DNA of 64,000 nucleotides from NCBI RefSeq assembly GCF_001428485.1, contig NZ_LMHS01000003.1:186001-250000 (forward strand), in the 5' to 3' direction. The DNA comes from Microbacterium sp. Root180 (lineage in GTDB: Bacteria; Actinomycetota; Actinomycetes; Actinomycetales; Microbacteriaceae). Under the pieces are notes generated by a model, which had not been told where the DNA came from, searched no databases, and saw only the letters and a program-made list of their open reading frames with translations. Position 1 is the first letter of the stretch. Each line of letters starts with the position of its first letter. Positions 1 to 9,657 of this stretch are shown here, in pieces. Both the position numbers and the translations under genes were made by a program.

Positions 1-421
1 CCTCGGCCTCGACGACCGAGACCGGCTCCGGCCGCAGGTCCGCGGGCAGCGTGCAGAGGAGAGCGACGGCGCGCACCTGATCGGGCATGCGCGCGGCCAC
101 CGCCCGCGCGAGGAAGCCGCCCAGCGAATGCCCGAGCACGACGAACGGTCTCCCACGGAACTCCGCCGCGATGAAGGCGCACAGCAGATCCGCCACCTCC
201 TCGGCGCTGTCGACGGACGTGCGGATGCTGTCGCCCATGCCCGGGAGGTCGGGCGTCCAGCGCTCGAAGGCCGGCGCAGCGGGCAGCACCAGGTCGAGGA
301 TCGCCTCGATCTCGCCCCGCGACGAATAGCCGCCGTGGAGCGCGAGGAGCGGCATCCCCTCCCCCTGCCTGCCGCCGTGCAGCTGGGCGCCGGAGGGTGC
401 GGTGAACACGAACGCGGGCAT
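1..421 (-). CDS. alpha/beta hydrolase, C-terminal part outside window
   Basis: The visible N-terminal 140 residues have the alpha/beta-hydrolase pattern: an oxyanion-strand HGG at about residues 31-33 (LLALHGGYSS) and the nucleophile elbow GHSLGGF with the candidate catalytic Ser. The Asp and His of the triad would lie beyond the window edge. No signal peptide or membrane segment is seen, so the enzyme is probably cytoplasmic. The ATG at 421 follows an AAAGGA ribosome site. It lies 56 bp downstream of prfA on the same strand. Substrate unknown; esterase, lipase or C-C hydrolase all fit. Confidence 0.85.
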   Translation of the reverse strand, partial: MPAFVFTAPSGAQLHGGRQGEGMPLLALHGGYSSRGEIEAILDLVLPAAPAFERWTPDLPGMGDSIRTSVDSAEEVADLLCAFIAAEFRGRPFVVLGHSLGGFLARAVAARMPDQVRAVALLCTLPADLRPEPVSVVEAE

Positions 422-477
422 GGGGTCCTTTCGACCCGCCCGACGCTAGAGCACGATGACGCCTCGCGCCAGCGGTC

Positions 478-1557
478 CTAGCCGTCGCCACCCAGCGCCG
501 CGAGCCGCGCCTCTTCGTCGGCCTGGATGGCCGACTCGACGAGGGGCTCGAGCGCGCCGTCCATGACCTGGTCGAGGTTGTAGGCCTTGTAACCGGTGCG
601 GTGGTCGGCGATGCGGTTCTCGGGGAAGTTGTACGTGCGGATGCGCTCGGACCGGTCCATGCCGCGGATCTGCGACTTGCGGGCATCGGATGCCGCCGCC
701 TCGAGCTCTTCCTGCTGGCGGGCGAGGAGCCGCGCGCGGAGCACGCGCATGCCGGCCTCGCGGTTCTGCAGCTGCGACTTCTCGTTCTGCATCGACACGA
801 CGATGCCGGTCGGGACGTGCGTGATGCGCACGGCCGAGTCGGTCGTGTTGACGGACTGCCCGCCGGGGCCGGACGAGCGGAACACGTCGATCTTCAGGTC
901 GGCCTGGTTGATGTCGATCTCGTCGGGCTCGTCGACCTCCGGGAACACGAGCACACCGGTGGTCGAGGTGTGGATGCGCCCCTGCGACTCGGTCGCCGGC
1001 ACGCGCTGCACGCGGTGCACGCCGCCTTCGTACTTGAGGTGCGCCCACACGCCCTGCGCGGGGTCGCTCGAGGAGCCCTTGATCGCGACCTGCACGTCCT
1101 TGTAGCCGCCGAGGTCGGACTCGTTGCGCTCGAGCAGCTCGGTCTTCCACCCCTTGGAGGCGGCGTACTGGATGTACATCCGCAGCAGGTCGGCGGCGAA
1201 CAGCGCCGACTCGGCGCCGCCCTCGCCCTGCTTGATCTCCATGATCACGTCGCGGGCGTCGTCGGGGTCGCGCGGGATCAGGAGTCGCCGCAGCTTCTCC
1301 TGCGCTTCGGCGAGCCCGGCCTCCAGGCTGGGCACCTCCTCGGCGAACGCGTCGTCCTCCTTCGCGAGCTCGCGCGCGGCGACGAGGTCATCGGATGCCG
1401 CGACCCAGTCCTCGTACGCCTTCACGATCTTCGACAGCTCGGCGTAGCGCCGGTTCACCCGCTTGGCGCGCGCCGCATCGGCGTGCACCGCGGGGTCCGA
1501 CAGCTCGGTCTGGACGGCGGCGTGCTCCTCGATCAGCCCTTTGACGGACTCGAACAT
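478..1557 (-). CDS. prfA: peptide chain release factor 1
   Basis: Release factor 1 recognises UAA and UAG in the ribosomal A site and triggers release of the finished peptide. The 359-residue length is normal. The GGQ peptidyl-tRNA hydrolysis motif is present in [10 protein letters not shown], and the stop-codon selectivity tripeptide PAT (the RF1-type PxT) is in [13 protein letters not shown], so this is RF1 and not RF2 (SPF). The N-terminal coiled domain and C-terminal tail look complete. The ATG lies 5 bp after the rho stop, so prfA is probably transcribed with rho. A prmC methyltransferase, often next to prfA, would be past the hydrolase and is not visible. Confidence 0.97.
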   Translation of the reverse strand: MFESVKGLIEEHAAVQTELSDPAVHADAARAKRVNRRYAELSKIVKAYEDWVAASDDLVAARELAKEDDAFAEEVPSLEAGLAEAQEKLRRLLIPRDPDDARDVIMEIKQGEGGAESALFAADLLRMYIQYAASKGWKTELLERNESDLGGYKDVQVAIKGSSSDPAQGVWAHLKYEGGVHRVQRVPATESQGRIHTSTTGVLVFPEVDEPDEIDINQADLKIDVFRSSGPGGQSVNTTDSAVRITHVPTGIVVSMQNEKSQLQNREAGMRVLRARLLARQQEELEAAASDARKSQIRGMDRSERIRTYNFPENRIADHRTGYKAYNLDQVMDGALEPLVESAIQADEEARLAALGGDG

Positions 1558-1562
1558 GGAGA

Positions 1563-3617
1563 TCAGCGGATGCTGTTGTCGTCCGCGTGGCTGCGTCCGC
1601 CGCCGTGGCCCGTGGTGGGCGCCGGGATCGACTTCTGCATCTGCACGAGGAACTCGACGTTCGACTGCGTCTCCTTGAGCTTGCCGAGCACGACCTCGAG
1701 GGCCTGCTGGGGCTCGAGGCCGGCGAGCGCGCGGCGGAGCTTCCAGGTGATCTTGACCTCGTCGGCCGAGAGCAGCATCTCTTCGCGGCGGGTGCTCGAC
1801 GCGTTGACGTCGACGGCCGGGAAGATGCGCTTGTCGGCGAGCGAGCGGTTCAGGCGCAGCTCGCTGTTGCCGGTGCCCTTGAACTCCTCGAAGATGACCT
1901 CGTCCATCTTGGAGCCGGTCTCGACGAGCGCCGTGGCGAGGATCGTGAGCGATCCACCGTTCTCGATGTTGCGCGCCGCACCGAAGAAGCGCTTCGGCGG
2001 GTACAGCGCGGACGCGTCGACACCACCGGTCAGCACGCGACCCGAGGTCGGCGCCGAGATGTTGTAGGCGCGGCCGAGGCGCGTGATCGAGTCGAGCAGC
2101 ACGACGACGTCGCGGCCCAGCTCGACGAGGCGCTTCGCGCGCTCGATGGCGAGCTCGGCGACCGTCGTGTGGTCCTCGGCGGGGCGGTCGAACGTCGAGG
2201 CGATGACCTCGCCCTTGACCGTCCGCTGCATGTCGGTGACCTCTTCGGGGCGCTCGTCGACGAGCACGACCATGAGGTGTACCTCGGGGTTGTTCGTCGC
2301 GATGGCGTTGGCGATCTGCTGCAGCACGATCGTCTTGCCCGCCTTGGGCGGCGCGACGATGAGGCCGCGCTGGCCCTTTCCGATGGGCGCGACGAGGTCG
2401 ATGATGCGCTGCGTGAGCTTCTCGGGCGCGGTCTCGAGGCGCAGGCGCTCCTGCGGGTAGAGCGGCGTCAGCTTGCCGAACTCCACGCGGGTCGCGGCAT
2501 CCTCCACCGACAGGCCGTTGACGGCGTCGACCTTGACGAGCGCGTTGTACTTCTGGCGGCTCGACTGCTCGCCCTCGCGGGGCTGCTTGATCGATCCGAC
2601 GACGGCGTCGCCCTTGCGGAGGTTGTACTTCTTGACCTGGCCGAGCGAGACGTAGACGTCGCTCGTGCCGGGCAGGTAGCCCGAAGTGCGCACGAAGGCG
2701 TAGTTGTCGAGCACGTCGAGGATGCCGGCGATCGGGATGAGGACGTCGTCCTCGCCGATCTCGGTGTCGAACTCGTCGGTCGTCTGCGTGGCGCCGCGGC
2801 GCTTGTTGCGCTGACGGTTGCGGGCGTTGCCCTGGGGCTGCTCGTCGTCGCCGTCGGCCGGAGCGGACTCCTTCGGGGCGTTCTGGTTCTGGTTGCCCTG
2901 GTTCTGGTTGCCCTGCGCCTGGTTGCCCTGCGCCTGACCACCCTGACCACCCTGACCGCCCTGGGCGTTGCCGTTGCGGTTGCGGCTGCGGCTGCGGCTG
3001 CGGCCACGGCCACGGCTCGGTGCCTCGTCGCCGCCGTCGGCGGACTCGCCGGCGTCGGTGTCGGATGCCTCGGCCGCGGCGTCGCCCTCAGCGGGCGTCT
3101 CAGCGGTCTCGGCCGGAGCGTCGGCGGCAGCCTCGGCCGGAGCATCGGCGGCGGTCTCGGCCGGAGCCTCGACCTCGGCCGGAGTCTCGGCGGCAGCCTC
3201 AGCAGGAGCCTCGGCCGGAGCGGCCTCGGCGGGCGCCTCAGCGTCGGCGGCAGCCTCGGCCGGCGCCTCGGCGGCGGGCTCGGGCTGCGGGTCGGTGCTC
3301 TTGGCACGGCGCGGCGCACGCTTGCGGGGCGCCTTGGCCGGTGCGACCGGAGCCTCGGGCTCGGCGGCCGCGGGCTCTGCCGGAGCGGCCTCCGCCGCGG
3401 GCTCGGCCGGAGCCTCAGCCTCGGGGGCCGGGGTCTCCGCAGGCGCGTCGGCGTCAGCGGTGTCGGTGGCCTCCGCCGGAGCGGCGGCCTCGGTCTCAGC
3501 CGGGGCGGCGGCCTCGGCCGCGGTCTCGGCGATGCCGGCGTTCTCGACCGATTCGGGCGCTTCCGTGCGCTCTTCGGCCGATGCGTCGGCAGTGTGGATC
3601 TCGGAGATGGACTCCAC
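1563..3617 (-). CDS. rho: transcription termination factor Rho with long low-complexity N-terminus
   Basis: RNA-dependent hexameric helicase that ends transcription. The C-terminal 400 residues are canonical: the OB-fold RNA-binding domain ([14 protein letters not shown]) and the ATPase with Walker A PPKAGKT at about residues 423-429 and Walker [11 protein letters not shown]. Residues 1 to about 270 are an Ala/Glu/Pro-rich tract followed by an Arg/Ser and Gly/Gln/Asn-rich tract ([15 protein letters not shown]), as known for actinobacterial Rho. I chose GTG 3617 because AAGGGAG sits just upstream; an earlier in-frame ATG at 3680 lacks a ribosome site. The 191 bp before the gene would hold its promoter; TTGACG on the minus strand at 3748-3753 is a possible -35. 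Confidence 0.97.
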   Translation of the reverse strand: MESISEIHTADASAEERTEAPESVENAGIAETAAEAAAPAETEAAAPAEATDTADADAPAETPAPEAEAPAEPAAEAAPAEPAAAEPEAPVAPAKAPRKRAPRRAKSTDPQPEPAAEAPAEAAADAEAPAEAAPAEAPAEAAAETPAEVEAPAETAADAPAEAAADAPAETAETPAEGDAAAEASDTDAGESADGGDEAPSRGRGRSRSRSRNRNGNAQGGQGGQGGQAQGNQAQGNQNQGNQNQNAPKESAPADGDDEQPQGNARNRQRNKRRGATQTTDEFDTEIGEDDVLIPIAGILDVLDNYAFVRTSGYLPGTSDVYVSLGQVKKYNLRKGDAVVGSIKQPREGEQSSRQKYNALVKVDAVNGLSVEDAATRVEFGKLTPLYPQERLRLETAPEKLTQRIIDLVAPIGKGQRGLIVAPPKAGKTIVLQQIANAIATNNPEVHLMVVLVDERPEEVTDMQRTVKGEVIASTFDRPAEDHTTVAELAIERAKRLVELGRDVVVLLDSITRLGRAYNISAPTSGRVLTGGVDASALYPPKRFFGAARNIENGGSLTILATALVETGSKMDEVIFEEFKGTGNSELRLNRSLADKRIFPAVDVNASSTRREEMLLSADEVKITWKLRRALAGLEPQQALEVVLGKLKETQSNVEFLVQMQKSIPAPTTGHGGGRSHADDNSIR

Positions 3618-3808
3618 GAGTTCTCCCTTGTCATACGAATGGAAATGCACGTTCGCACGGACGCGCTGCAGAGCAGGCATCTACCCGATCCTTCGGCGGA
3701 ACTCAGGCCCTTCGGTCGGCGTATATGCCGTGATGGTGCTCAGAGACCGTCAAGAGGATGGGGGGTCGTGCGCGGTTCGCAGATTGCGACGGAGGCCAGA
3801 TTCACGAC

Positions 3809-4756
3809 TTACGTGGAACCCTCCGCGTACTCCTTCACTGTACCACCCTTGAAGTCGACGGCGAGCATGAGCGACTCCCACGGGGTGTCACCCGCCTCGG
3901 CGGCCAGAGCAGCGGCCTCGAGCCGGCGGCCCGGTCCGTCGGCGAGCACGAGCACGCTCGGACCCGCCCCCGACACCACGGCCGCGAAGCCCTGAGCGCG
4001 CAGCATCCGGACCAGTTTGTCGGTCTCGGGCATGGCGCTGGCCCGGTAGTTCTGGTGCAGCTTGTCCTCGGTCGCCGCCTGCAGCAGCTCGGGGCTCTGC
4101 GTCAGCGCCGCGATGAGCAGAGCCGAGCGCGACACGTTGAACACCGCGTCTTCGCGCGGCACCTGCAGCGGCTGCAGGCTGCGCGCGACCTCGGTCGACA
4201 TCGTGAACTCGGGCACGAACACGAGCGGCGAGACGCCGCGGTGCACGAGCAGCTTCTTGTGCTGAGGGCCGTTCTCGTCGACCCACGCGATCGTCAGTCC
4301 GCCGAACAGCGCCGGGGCGACGTTGTCGGGGTGTCCCTCCAGCTCGGTGGCCAGGCGCAGGAGTGTGTCATCCGAGAGCGTCACCTCCGGCTCGAGCAGA
4401 CCCTTGGCCGCGAGCAGGCCCGACACGACGGCGGCCCCCGACGAGCCGAGTCCGCGGCCGTGCGGGATGACGTTGTGCGCGCGCAGGCGGAGGCCCGGCA
4501 TCGGTCGTCCTGTCGACTCGTACGCGTAGGCGATCGCCCGCACGACGAGGTGGGAGGCGTCGCGCGGCACATCCTCCGCACCGGCCCCGCTGACCTCGAT
4601 CTCGAGCTCGCCCTCGGGCAGCGCCGTGACGTCGAGCTCGTCGTACACGCTGAGCGCGAGGCCGAGCGTGTCGAATCCCGGTCCGAGGTTCGCGCTGGTC
4701 GCCGGCACCCGCACGACGACCCGACGCCCCGTGACCGAGGCGGCGGGTGCGTTCAC
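3809..4756 (-). CDS. thrB: homoserine kinase
   Basis: GHMP-family kinase that phosphorylates L-homoserine with ATP, the step before threonine synthase. Visible GHMP marks are the N-terminal [18 protein letters not shown], the ATP-binding [12 protein letters not shown] at about residues 85-96, and the C-terminal glycine motif [14 protein letters not shown]. The 315 residues match the family. The GTG at 4756 overlaps the thrC stop (GTGA), so translation is coupled. The last gene of the lysA-hom-thrC-thrB run; a 191-bp gap separates it from rho. Confidence 0.96.
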   Translation of the reverse strand: MNAPAASVTGRRVVVRVPATSANLGPGFDTLGLALSVYDELDVTALPEGELEIEVSGAGAEDVPRDASHLVVRAIAYAYESTGRPMPGLRLRAHNVIPHGRGLGSSGAAVVSGLLAAKGLLEPEVTLSDDTLLRLATELEGHPDNVAPALFGGLTIAWVDENGPQHKKLLVHRGVSPLVFVPEFTMSTEVARSLQPLQVPREDAVFNVSRSALLIAALTQSPELLQAATEDKLHQNYRASAMPETDKLVRMLRAQGFAAVVSGAGPSVLVLADGPGRRLEAAALAAEAGDTPWESLMLAVDFKGGTVKEYAEGST

Positions 4757-5841
4757 GCGGTCGCCCCCACGGGCGAGAGCTGCAGGACGGATGCCACTTC
4801 CGACGTCGTCGCGTCGACCACCGTGGGCTCGACCTGGCTGCCGTCGGCGTTGCGCAGGGCCCACTGCGGGTCCTTGAGCCCGTGGCCGGTGACGGTCAGC
4901 ACGACGCGTGCGCCCTTCGGGACCACGCCGGCCTCGATGCGGTCGAGGAGCCCCGCGACACTGATCGCCGAGGCGGGCTCGACGAAGATGCCGACCTCTC
5001 CGGAGAGGAGCTTCTGGGCGGCGAGGATGCGCGCGTCGTCGATCGCACCGAAGTAGCCGTCGGTCGCCTGACGCGCCTCGAGGGCGAGCTCCCACGACGC
5101 GGGATTGCCGATGCGGATCGCGCTGGCCACCGTTTCGGGGTTGCGCACGACCTCGCCGCGCACGAGGGGTGCGGAGCCCTCGGCCTGGAACCCGAACATG
5201 CGGGGAATGCGGGTCGAGACGCCGGACTCGGCCTCTTCGCGGTAGCCGCGCGTGTAAGCGGTGTAGTTGCCGGCGTTGCCGACCGGGATGAAGTGGAAGT
5301 CGGGGGCGTCGCCGAGCTGCTCGACGACCTCGTAGGCGGCCGTCTTCTGCCCGTCGATGCGGTCGGGGTTCACGGAGTTCACCAGGTGCACGGGGTAGTG
5401 CTCGGCGAGCTCGCGCGCGATCTCGAGGCAGTCGTCGAAGTTGCCGCGGATCTGGATGAGCTGACCGTTGTGGGCCACCGCCTGGCTGAGCTTGCCCATC
5501 GCGATCTTGCCCTCGGGCACGAGCACCGCCGCGGTGATGCCTGCGTGCGCCGCGTAGGCGGCGGCCGACGCCGACGTGTTGCCCGTCGACGCGCAGATCA
5601 CGGCCTTCGCGCCGTGGTCGATCGCGCGGGAGACGGCGACCGTCATTCCGCGGTCCTTGAAAGAGCCCGTCGGGTTCATGCCCTCGAACTTCACCCAGAC
5701 ATCGGTGCCGGTCAGGCGCGACAGCGCCGGGGCCGGCAGGAGGGGCGTTCCGCCCTCCCCGAGGGTGACGACGGTCGAGGCATCCGTGACGCCCAGACGA
5801 TCGCCGTATTCGCGCAGGACTCCGCGCCAGACGTGTGCCAT
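4753..5841 (-). CDS. thrC: threonine synthase
   Basis: PLP enzyme converting O-phospho-L-homoserine to L-threonine. The PLP lysine is in [11 protein letters not shown] (about residue 61), followed by the [18 protein letters not shown] phosphate-binding region, GNAGNYTAY and a C-terminal TGHGLKDP. Length 362 residues, the short actinobacterial form. ATG 5841 is preferred over an ATG six codons earlier because GGAAGGAG lies seven bases before it, and it sits one base after the hom stop. Coupled to thrB by a 4-base overlap. Confidence 0.97.
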   Translation of the reverse strand: MAHVWRGVLREYGDRLGVTDASTVVTLGEGGTPLLPAPALSRLTGTDVWVKFEGMNPTGSFKDRGMTVAVSRAIDHGAKAVICASTGNTSASAAAYAAHAGITAAVLVPEGKIAMGKLSQAVAHNGQLIQIRGNFDDCLEIARELAEHYPVHLVNSVNPDRIDGQKTAAYEVVEQLGDAPDFHFIPVGNAGNYTAYTRGYREEAESGVSTRIPRMFGFQAEGSAPLVRGEVVRNPETVASAIRIGNPASWELALEARQATDGYFGAIDDARILAAQKLLSGEVGIFVEPASAISVAGLLDRIEAGVVPKGARVVLTVTGHGLKDPQWALRNADGSQVEPTVVDATTSEVASVLQLSPVGATA

Positions 5842-5842
5842 G

Positions 5843-7180
5843 TCAGTCTCCTTCCACACGCAGGACCGAGACGACGCGCTCGACGACGCCGCTCGCGGCG
5901 AGACGGTCGACCGTCTCGCTGAGGTCCTGCTCCAAAGCCTTGTGCGTGCCGATCACCAGGCGCGCGGTGCGGGCGTCCTCGCCCACGACGGTCTGCTCGA
6001 GGCTCGCGATCGAGACGCGCCCGTCGCTCAGGGTCCCGGCGACGGTGGCGAGCACGCCCGGCTCGTCGTCGACCTCGAGGGTGATCTGGTACCGGGTCGT
6101 GACGCGCCCGATGGGGACGATCGGCAGGTTCGCGAGGGTCGACTCGCCGACCCCGACACCGCCGGCGATGTGGCGGCGGGCGGCCGAGACGACGTCGCCG
6201 AGCACGGCCGACGCAGTCTGCACGCCGCCGGCGCCGGCGCCGTAGAACATGAGGTTGCCGGCAGCCTCGGCCTGCACGAAGACGGCGTTGTTCGCGCCGT
6301 GCACGCTCGCCAGCGGGTGGGCGCGGTCCACCAGCGCCGGGTACACGCGCACCGAGATCGCATCTCGATACGCGGCTTCGCCGCTACTCGATGGGCGGGG
6401 CTCGTCGCCGGTCAGTCGCTCGCACACCGCGAGGAGCTTGATGACATAGCCGGCGTGGCGCGCGGCATCCATCATCGACTTGTCGATCGCCGTGATGCCC
6501 TCGCGGTGCACCGCGTCCAGCGGAACGGTCGTGTGGAAGGCGAGGCTCGCGAGGATCGCGGCCTTCTGCGCGGCGTCGTAGCCCTCGACGTCGGCCGTCG
6601 GGTCGGCCTCGGCGTACCCGAGGCGCTGCGCGTCGGCGAGCACGTCGGCGAAGTCGGCGCCCTCGGTGTCCATGCGGTCGAGGATGTAGTTCGTCGTGCC
6701 GTTGACGATCCCCATGATGCGCTGCACGCGGTCGCCCGCGAGCGAGTCGCGCAGGGGGCGGATGATCGGGATGGCACCGGCCGCCGCGGCCTCGTAGTAG
6801 ACCTCGGCACCCACCTGGTCGGCCGCATCGAAGATCTCCGGGCCGTGCGTGGCGAGGAGGGCCTTGTTGGCCGTCACGACATCAGCGCCCGAGTTGATCG
6901 CCTGCAGCAGGTAGGTGCGCGCCGGCTCGATGCCGCCCAGGAGCTCGATGACGATGTCGGCGCCCACGATGAGCGACTCGGCGTCGGTGGTGAGCAGCTC
7001 GCGGGGCAGGTCGGCGTCGCGCGGAGCGTCGACGTCGCGCACGGCGATCCCGACCAGCTCCAGTCGGGCACCGGCGCGGTCGGCGAGCTCGTCGGCGTGC
7101 TGCTGCAGCAGCGACGCGACCTGCGAGCCGACGGCGCCTGCTCCCAGCAGTGCGACGCGGAGACGGCGGTAGTCAGTCAT
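5843..7180 (-). CDS. hom: homoserine dehydrogenase with ACT domain and a repeat-derived insert
   Basis: NAD(P)-dependent reduction of aspartate semialdehyde to homoserine, the branch point to threonine and methionine. N-terminal Rossmann motif [19 protein letters not shown], the catalytic core around [26 protein letters not shown], and a C-terminal ACT regulatory domain ([19 protein letters not shown]) expected to give threonine feedback. ATG 7180 has GAAGGGAA upstream and overlaps the lysA stop by 8 bases. Odd point: between CERLTGDE and SVRVYPALV there are about 15 extra residues ([15 protein letters not shown]) encoded by an intergenic-type palindromic repeat at 6361-6398. The reading frame stays open, so the gene is presumably functional. 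Confidence 0.96.
   Translation of the reverse strand: MTDYRRLRVALLGAGAVGSQVASLLQQHADELADRAGARLELVGIAVRDVDAPRDADLPRELLTTDAESLIVGADIVIELLGGIEPARTYLLQAINSGADVVTANKALLATHGPEIFDAADQVGAEVYYEAAAAGAIPIIRPLRDSLAGDRVQRIMGIVNGTTNYILDRMDTEGADFADVLADAQRLGYAEADPTADVEGYDAAQKAAILASLAFHTTVPLDAVHREGITAIDKSMMDAARHAGYVIKLLAVCERLTGDEPRPSSSGEAAYRDAISVRVYPALVDRAHPLASVHGANNAVFVQAEAAGNLMFYGAGAGGVQTASAVLGDVVSAARRHIAGGVGVGESTLANLPIVPIGRVTTRYQITLEVDDEPGVLATVAGTLSDGRVSIASLEQTVVGEDARTARLVIGTHKALEQDLSETVDRLAASGVVERVVSVLRVEGD
6361..6398. repeat. palindromic intergenic-type repeat inside hom
   Basis: The stretch contains ATCTCGATACGCGGC, TTC, GCCGCTACTCGATGG, with a GCGGC/GCCGC stem. Sequences of the form TCTCGATACGC...GCTACTCGA are dispersed, normally intergenic, repeats in Microbacteriaceae as I know them. 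Here the element is in frame in hom and encodes about 13-15 residues. Confidence 0.6.
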
Positions 7181-8591
7181 GCGTTCCCTTCGGGTGGTGG
7201 AGGCCGGCGTCGCGGGCGAGCAGATCGTCGATCGTCTCACCGCGCACGATGACGCGCGCCTCTCCCCCGCGCAGCGCCACGACGGGCGGGCGGGGGACGT
7301 AGTTGTAGTTGCTCGCGAGCGAGAAGCAGTACGCGCCGGTGGCCGGCACCGCGAGCAGGTCGCCGGGCGTGACGTCGCCCGGCAGGTACTCGGCGTCGAC
7401 GACGATGTCGCCGGACTCGCAGTGCTTTCCGACGACGCGCACGAGCGCCGGGGCCGCGTCGCTCGTGCGGGAGGCGAGCCGTGCCGAGAACTCGGCGCCG
7501 TACAGCGCCGGCCGTGCGTTGTCGCTCATGCCGCCGTCGACGCTCACGTACAGGCGCTGCGCGTCGTCGCCGACCTCGACCGCCTTCGTCGTGCCGACTT
7601 CGTACAGCGTCACGCCGGCGGGGCCGACGATCGCGCGGCCGGGTTCGAACGCCAGGTTGGGGACCGGGATGCCGCGCACCTCGCACTGGCGGGCGACGGC
7701 ATCCGCGATTCCGACGGCGAGCTCCTCGATGGGAGTCGGGTCGTCGGCCGAGGTGTAGGCGATGCCGAAGCCGCCGCCGAGGTTGAGGACGGGCAGGTCC
7801 CCGCCGGCGCGGAGCTCGGCGTGGAGCTCGACGATGCGGGCGGCGGACTCCTCGAACCCGGCGGTGCCGAAGATCTGCGAGCCGATGTGGCAATGGAGGC
7901 CGACGAGCGTCAGCCCCGGAAGCTCGCGGATGCGGGCGGCCGCGGCGGGAGCATCCGTCAGCGTGAAGCCGAACTTCTGGTCTTCGTGGGCCGTCGCGAG
8001 GAAGTCGTGCGTCTCGGCGTGCACGCCGCTGTTGACGCGCAGCAGCACCGCCTGGTTCACGTCGCGGCGGTCGACGATGGCCGCGAGGCGCTCGATCTCG
8101 ATGAGGCTGTCGATGACGATGGAGCCGACGCCCGCCTCGACGGCGGCCTCGAGCTCTCGCACGCTCTTGTTGTTGCCGTGGAAGCCGAGCCGTGCGGGCT
8201 CCGCTCCGGCGGCCAGGGCGACGGCGAGCTCGCCGCCGGTGCACACGTCGAGCGCAAGGCCCTCCTCGGTCACCCAGCGCACGACCTCGGTGCTCAGGAA
8301 CGCCTTGCCGGCGTAGTACACGCGCGCCTGCACGTCGTAGAGGGCGGCAGCGGCGCGGAACGCGTCGAGGGTGCGGCGGGCCCGGGCGCGGACCTCGTCC
8401 TCGTCAAGCACCCACAGCGGCGTGCCGAAGCGGTCCCGCAGCGCGGTGGCGGGGATGCCGCCGAGCACGAGGACGCCCTCGTCGTCGCGTGCCGCGGCCT
8501 CGGGCCACACCAGGGGTGCGAGCGCGTTCGCGTCATCGGGCTCGACGAGCCAGTCCGGTGCCAGGGAGCGGGACTGCGAAGGGGCGGACAC
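7173..8591 (-). CDS. lysA: diaminopimelate decarboxylase
   Basis: PLP enzyme that decarboxylates meso-diaminopimelate to L-lysine, the last lysine step. Fold-type III marks: PLP lysine in VYYAGKAFLS, phosphate-binding GGGFGIAYTS, catalytic Cys in KHCESGD, and a C-terminal SLASNYN region. The long N-terminus (about 40 residues before VLVLGGIPA) is usual in Microbacterium relatives. Start uncertain: GTG 8591 is given; a TTG four codons earlier is equally possible and neither has a clear ribosome site. A -10 hexamer TAGACT lies about 100 bp upstream. First gene of a tightly packed lysA-hom-thrC-thrB run. Confidence 0.95.
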   Translation of the reverse strand: MSAPSQSRSLAPDWLVEPDDANALAPLVWPEAAARDDEGVLVLGGIPATALRDRFGTPLWVLDEDEVRARARRTLDAFRAAAALYDVQARVYYAGKAFLSTEVVRWVTEEGLALDVCTGGELAVALAAGAEPARLGFHGNNKSVRELEAAVEAGVGSIVIDSLIEIERLAAIVDRRDVNQAVLLRVNSGVHAETHDFLATAHEDQKFGFTLTDAPAAAARIRELPGLTLVGLHCHIGSQIFGTAGFEESAARIVELHAELRAGGDLPVLNLGGGFGIAYTSADDPTPIEELAVGIADAVARQCEVRGIPVPNLAFEPGRAIVGPAGVTLYEVGTTKAVEVGDDAQRLYVSVDGGMSDNARPALYGAEFSARLASRTSDAAPALVRVVGKHCESGDIVVDAEYLPGDVTPGDLLAVPATGAYCFSLASNYNYVPRPPVVALRGGEARVIVRGETIDDLLARDAGLHHPKGTHD

Positions 8592-8690
8592 GGGTAGGAC
8601 CAATCGGTTCGAGCTTCGGCGCAGAGCCGTCCGGGGCGACCGGATCGGCGCGGATGCCTCGGCCGGATTGCACGTGCCGAGCGTCCTTGC

Positions 8691-8696
8691 AGTCTA
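8691..8696 (-). promoter_or_regulatory. candidate -10 box for lysA-hom-thrC-thrB
   Basis: TAGACT on the minus strand in the gap upstream of lysA. It fits the actinobacterial TANNNT -10 pattern and would give a leader of roughly 90 nucleotides. No convincing -35 was seen. Confidence 0.35.
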
Positions 8697-8743
8697 GGGC
8701 ACAGCCCATGCCGGGCCCGTGATGTGTGACGCCTGCGGCCCCC

Positions 8744-8834
8744 CGGTCGTTGAGCGAGGAAGCGCAGCGACCGAAACGAAACGCAGCCACCCCCGGTCGT
8801 TGAGCGAGGGAGCGCAGCGACCGAGACGAAACGC
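8744..8834. repeat. two copies of dispersed GGTCGTTGAGCGAG repeat
   Basis: Copies at 8744-8784 and 8794-8834, nearly identical, each starting CGGTCGTTGAGCGAG and ending ACGAAACGC. Each has a CGGTCG/CGACCG inverted pair about 18 bases apart, so a transcript could form a hairpin. They fill the gap between the DUF2993 gene and lysA and belong to the same family as the 11.4-11.6 kb array. Confidence 0.85.
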
Positions 8835-8842
8835 GGCAGACG

Positions 8843-9655
8843 TCAGCCGCAGCTGCCGTTCGCCTGCAGCGCGGGGTCGGTCACGATGGCTCCGTCGACG
8901 TCCGCCTCGGCGACGAGCGTGTCGCCGACGACCTCGACGCCGGTGAGCGTGACGCCGGCCGGGATGTACTGGGCGAGGCACACGCTCCAGTCGCGCACGA
9001 CGATGTCGGCGAGCGCCCCGAAGCGGTCCGACAGGGCACCCGCGTCGATCTGGGCGCCGGCGAGCTCGAACGACGCCGGCGTGAGCACGAGGTCGCCGTC
9101 CGACACGGAGGGCGTGAGCGCGACGCCGATCGGGAACTCGATCCCGAAGAACTGCAGCTCGGTGCTCATGGTGACGTTCGGCGCCGCGAGACCGAGCGTG
9201 TCGGCGGGGAAGCCCTCGACCGTCGCCATCAGGCTGCGCAGCTGCTCCTCGTCGAGGGTGACCGTCGCGGTGGCGCCGCCCATGTCGACGCCCTGCTGGA
9301 TCGGCACCTCGGTCGCCGTCACGGTGACGTCGCCCTCGAATGCGCCGACGGGGACATCCTGCGACGACACCGTCACCTCATTGAGGCTGCCGCCGATCAG
9401 CTGCGGGATCAGCAGGCCCGGCACCTCGACGTCGACCTCCTGGTCGGCGGGAAGCGACAGCTGCTTCGAGATCTCGTTCTTGACCGTGCGCTCGACCATG
9501 TCGCGCGCGACGGCCTCGGCGATGAAGAACGCGGCCACGGCGAGCGCGACGAGGATCACCAGGGCGACGATCCACGGCCACACGCGCCGACGGCGGCGCG
9601 GGGGCTCTGCGACCTCCCAGCCGGGAGGCAGCTCTACGGTGTCGCCGGTGCTCAT
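8843..9655 (-). CDS. DUF2993 (LmeA-type) membrane-anchored lipid-binding protein
   Basis: 270 residues. A cytoplasmic start ending in an Arg cluster (PRRRRRVWPW) is followed by one membrane segment (about residues 26-46, IVALVILVALAVAAFFIAEAVA), then an extracytoplasmic domain of repeating VxVxxxDVPVGAFEGDVTVTATEV strands, typical of DUF2993. Mycobacterial LmeA of this family binds phosphatidylinositides and acts in lipomannan elongation; function here is inferred only. ATG 9655 starts 2 bp after the argS stop, so it is probably co-transcribed with argS. Confidence 0.85.
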   Translation of the reverse strand: MSTGDTVELPPGWEVAEPPRRRRRVWPWIVALVILVALAVAAFFIAEAVARDMVERTVKNEISKQLSLPADQEVDVEVPGLLIPQLIGGSLNEVTVSSQDVPVGAFEGDVTVTATEVPIQQGVDMGGATATVTLDEEQLRSLMATVEGFPADTLGLAAPNVTMSTELQFFGIEFPIGVALTPSVSDGDLVLTPASFELAGAQIDAGALSDRFGALADIVVRDWSVCLAQYIPAGVTLTGVEVVGDTLVAEADVDGAIVTDPALQANGSCG

Positions 9656-9657
9656 CG

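Noticed and set aside
1587..3995. Plus-strand reading frame of 802 residues opposite rho
   Set aside because: High-GC antisense shadow; Rho in the other strand is a clear and complete gene.
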